Below the pieces are notes generated by a model. It was not told the DNA's origin. It ran no database searches and saw only the letters and a program-made list of their open reading frames with translations. Below, in pieces: positions 15,068 through 15,959 of a stretch of 15,959 bases of DNA. This DNA comes from Bacteroides sp. Its GTDB lineage: Bacteria > Bacteroidota > Bacteroidia > Bacteroidales > Bacteroidaceae. Location: contig JASLIW010000127.1 in the NCBI GenBank assembly GCA_030152865.1, positions 1-15,959 on the forward strand. The letters run 5' to 3'. The first letter of the stretch is position 1. Each line of letters begins with the position of its first letter. A program made the translations under genes and the position numbers.

Positions 15068-15959
15068 CTATTTAAACTCTTCTGAAGTGTAAGCATTGGG
15101 CAGAGATCGGCAATTATACTCAGAAGCCATCACCTCTCCATAAGCTCCAGCCGACCGAATAGCAACCAAATCTCCCCTACTTAGCTGATTCAGATCAAGC
15201 GCCTTACCAAAGACATCGGAAGACTCGCAAACAGGACCTACCACATCATAAGCCTCAAGAGGAGCATCAGAACTCAAGTTTTCTATCTTATGATAAGCCT
15301 GATAGAGAGCAGGACGAATCAAATCATTCATACCAGCATCTAAGATAGCGAACTTTTTATTGACACCCTCCTTCACATAAAGTACGCGTGAGATCAAAGA
15401 GCCACACTGCCCCACGACAGAACGGCCCAACTCAAAATGCAAGGTCTGGTAAGGACGTAAATTTAAGTGAGTGTCGTACACCTCAAAATAAGACTCAAAA
15501 TCAGGAATAGGCTGACGATTAGGATGTGTGTAATCTATCCCCAAACCTCCTCCTATATTGATATGTGGCAAACGATAATGCTGAGCCTCCATCTTATCTA
15601 GCAGCTCATTGATACGGTTGCAAAGTGCAGCAAAATCGCCCATATCAAGTATCTGAGAGCCAATATGGAAGTGTAAACCTAGGAACTCAATAGCCGAAAG
15701 CTCTTTCATACAAGCCAGTACTTTATCCAAATCATTCAGGCTAATGCCAAACTTATTTTCGGCCAAACCTGTGGCAATATTAGCATGTGTATTGGCTCTT
15801 ACATTGGGATTAATACGTAAACAAACGGGAGCTTTCTTGCCCATTTTTTGTGCCAGCTCATTAATAATTTCAAGCTCTGGAATAGACTCTACATTGAAGC
15901 AAAAGATACCCAAATCCAACCCCAGCTCTATCTCCCAATCGGCTTTGCCAACACCCGCA
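15068..15959 (-). CDS. lysA: Diaminopimelate decarboxylase (5' part outside window)
   Basis: Final step of lysine synthesis: PLP-dependent decarboxylation of meso-diaminopimelate to L-lysine. The frame is open from the window end to TAG at 15068-15070, giving 296 residues of a protein usually near 390. The fragment begins AGVGKADWEIELGLDLG, internal to the family, so the N-terminal part with the PLP-binding lysine lies beyond the window. Visible motifs are FCFNVES, LHFHIGSQ, INIGGGLGIDY (PLP phosphate site), FELGRSVVG, GPVCESSDVFG with the subunit-bridging Cys, and SAGAYGEVMASEYN. A TTG within the fragment (15919) is not the start, because conserved sequence continues upstream. Ferritin follows on the same strand. 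Confidence 0.95.
   Translation of the reverse strand, partial: AGVGKADWEIELGLDLGIFCFNVESIPELEIINELAQKMGKKAPVCLRINPNVRANTHANIATGLAENKFGISLNDLDKVLACMKELSAIEFLGLHFHIGSQILDMGDFAALCNRINELLDKMEAQHYRLPHINIGGGLGIDYTHPNRQPIPDFESYFEVYDTHLNLRPYQTLHFELGRSVVGQCGSLISRVLYVKEGVNKKFAILDAGMNDLIRPALYQAYHKIENLSSDAPLEAYDVVGPVCESSDVFGKALDLNQLSRGDLVAIRSAGAYGEVMASEYNCRSLPNAYTSEEFK

Overview
This 16-kb window looks like ordinary chromosome from an anaerobic member of the Bacteroidetes, most likely a Porphyromonas-like Bacteroidales. Four lines of evidence support this. Recognisable promoters carry the Bacteroidetes -7 element TAnnTTTG, and TACTTTTG occurs identically three times. Starts rarely have a Shine-Dalgarno sequence. 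The protein set is typical: a eukaryotic-type glycogen branching enzyme, a DUF2461 protein, a DUF4080 radical SAM protein, pyruvate formate-lyase and FtnA-type ferritin. Base composition is moderately AT-rich. No tRNA, rRNA, insertion sequence, phage gene or CRISPR array was seen. The species is an inference, not a demonstrated fact.

Layout. (1) At 1-2829 (+) lies a tight cobamide nucleotide-loop operon, cobU (5' end cut off), cobT, cobS and cobC, which turns adenosylcobinamide plus a lower-ligand base into a complete cobamide. (2) At 2981-4972 (+) lies a three-gene membrane operon: the two halves of a split ThrE-family exporter (YjjP-like and YjjB-like), then a DUF6064-like membrane protein. 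(3) At 4974-7659 (-) are glgB and, just upstream of it, a DUF2461 gene. (4) At 7729-9414 (+) is a B12-binding-domain radical SAM protein (DUF4080 type), whose promoter abuts its start codon. (5) At 9480-12518 (-) is the pyruvate formate-lyase operon pflB-pflA, with a strong hairpin between the two genes and a structured leader before pflB. (6) At 12519-13165 is a long AT-rich regulatory region between the divergent pflB and an aromatic amino acid permease gene (13166-14422, +). (7) At 14495-14989 (-) is ferritin, and at 15068-15959 (-) is lysA, cut by the window end. A bidirectional terminator made from a perfect 44-base palindrome lies between the permease and ferritin genes.

The genes fit a fermentative anaerobe. 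PflB/PflA split pyruvate into acetyl-CoA and formate. In E. coli the ThrE-like pair YjjPB exports succinate, although other family members export threonine and serine. Cobamides would serve enzymes such as methylmalonyl-CoA mutase in propionate formation (established for related Bacteroidales; that gene is not in this window). The branching enzyme indicates glycogen storage, and ferritin stores iron and limits Fenton chemistry.

No clearly new multi-gene system was found. The most interesting signals are non-coding: the pflB-pflA intercistronic hairpin, which pairs fully only in the sense RNA; the folded pflB leader; a 15-base perfect palindrome upstream of pflB; and the probable leaderless radical SAM transcript. 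Among the proteins, the DUF6064-like gene tied to a ThrE pair is the most open question.
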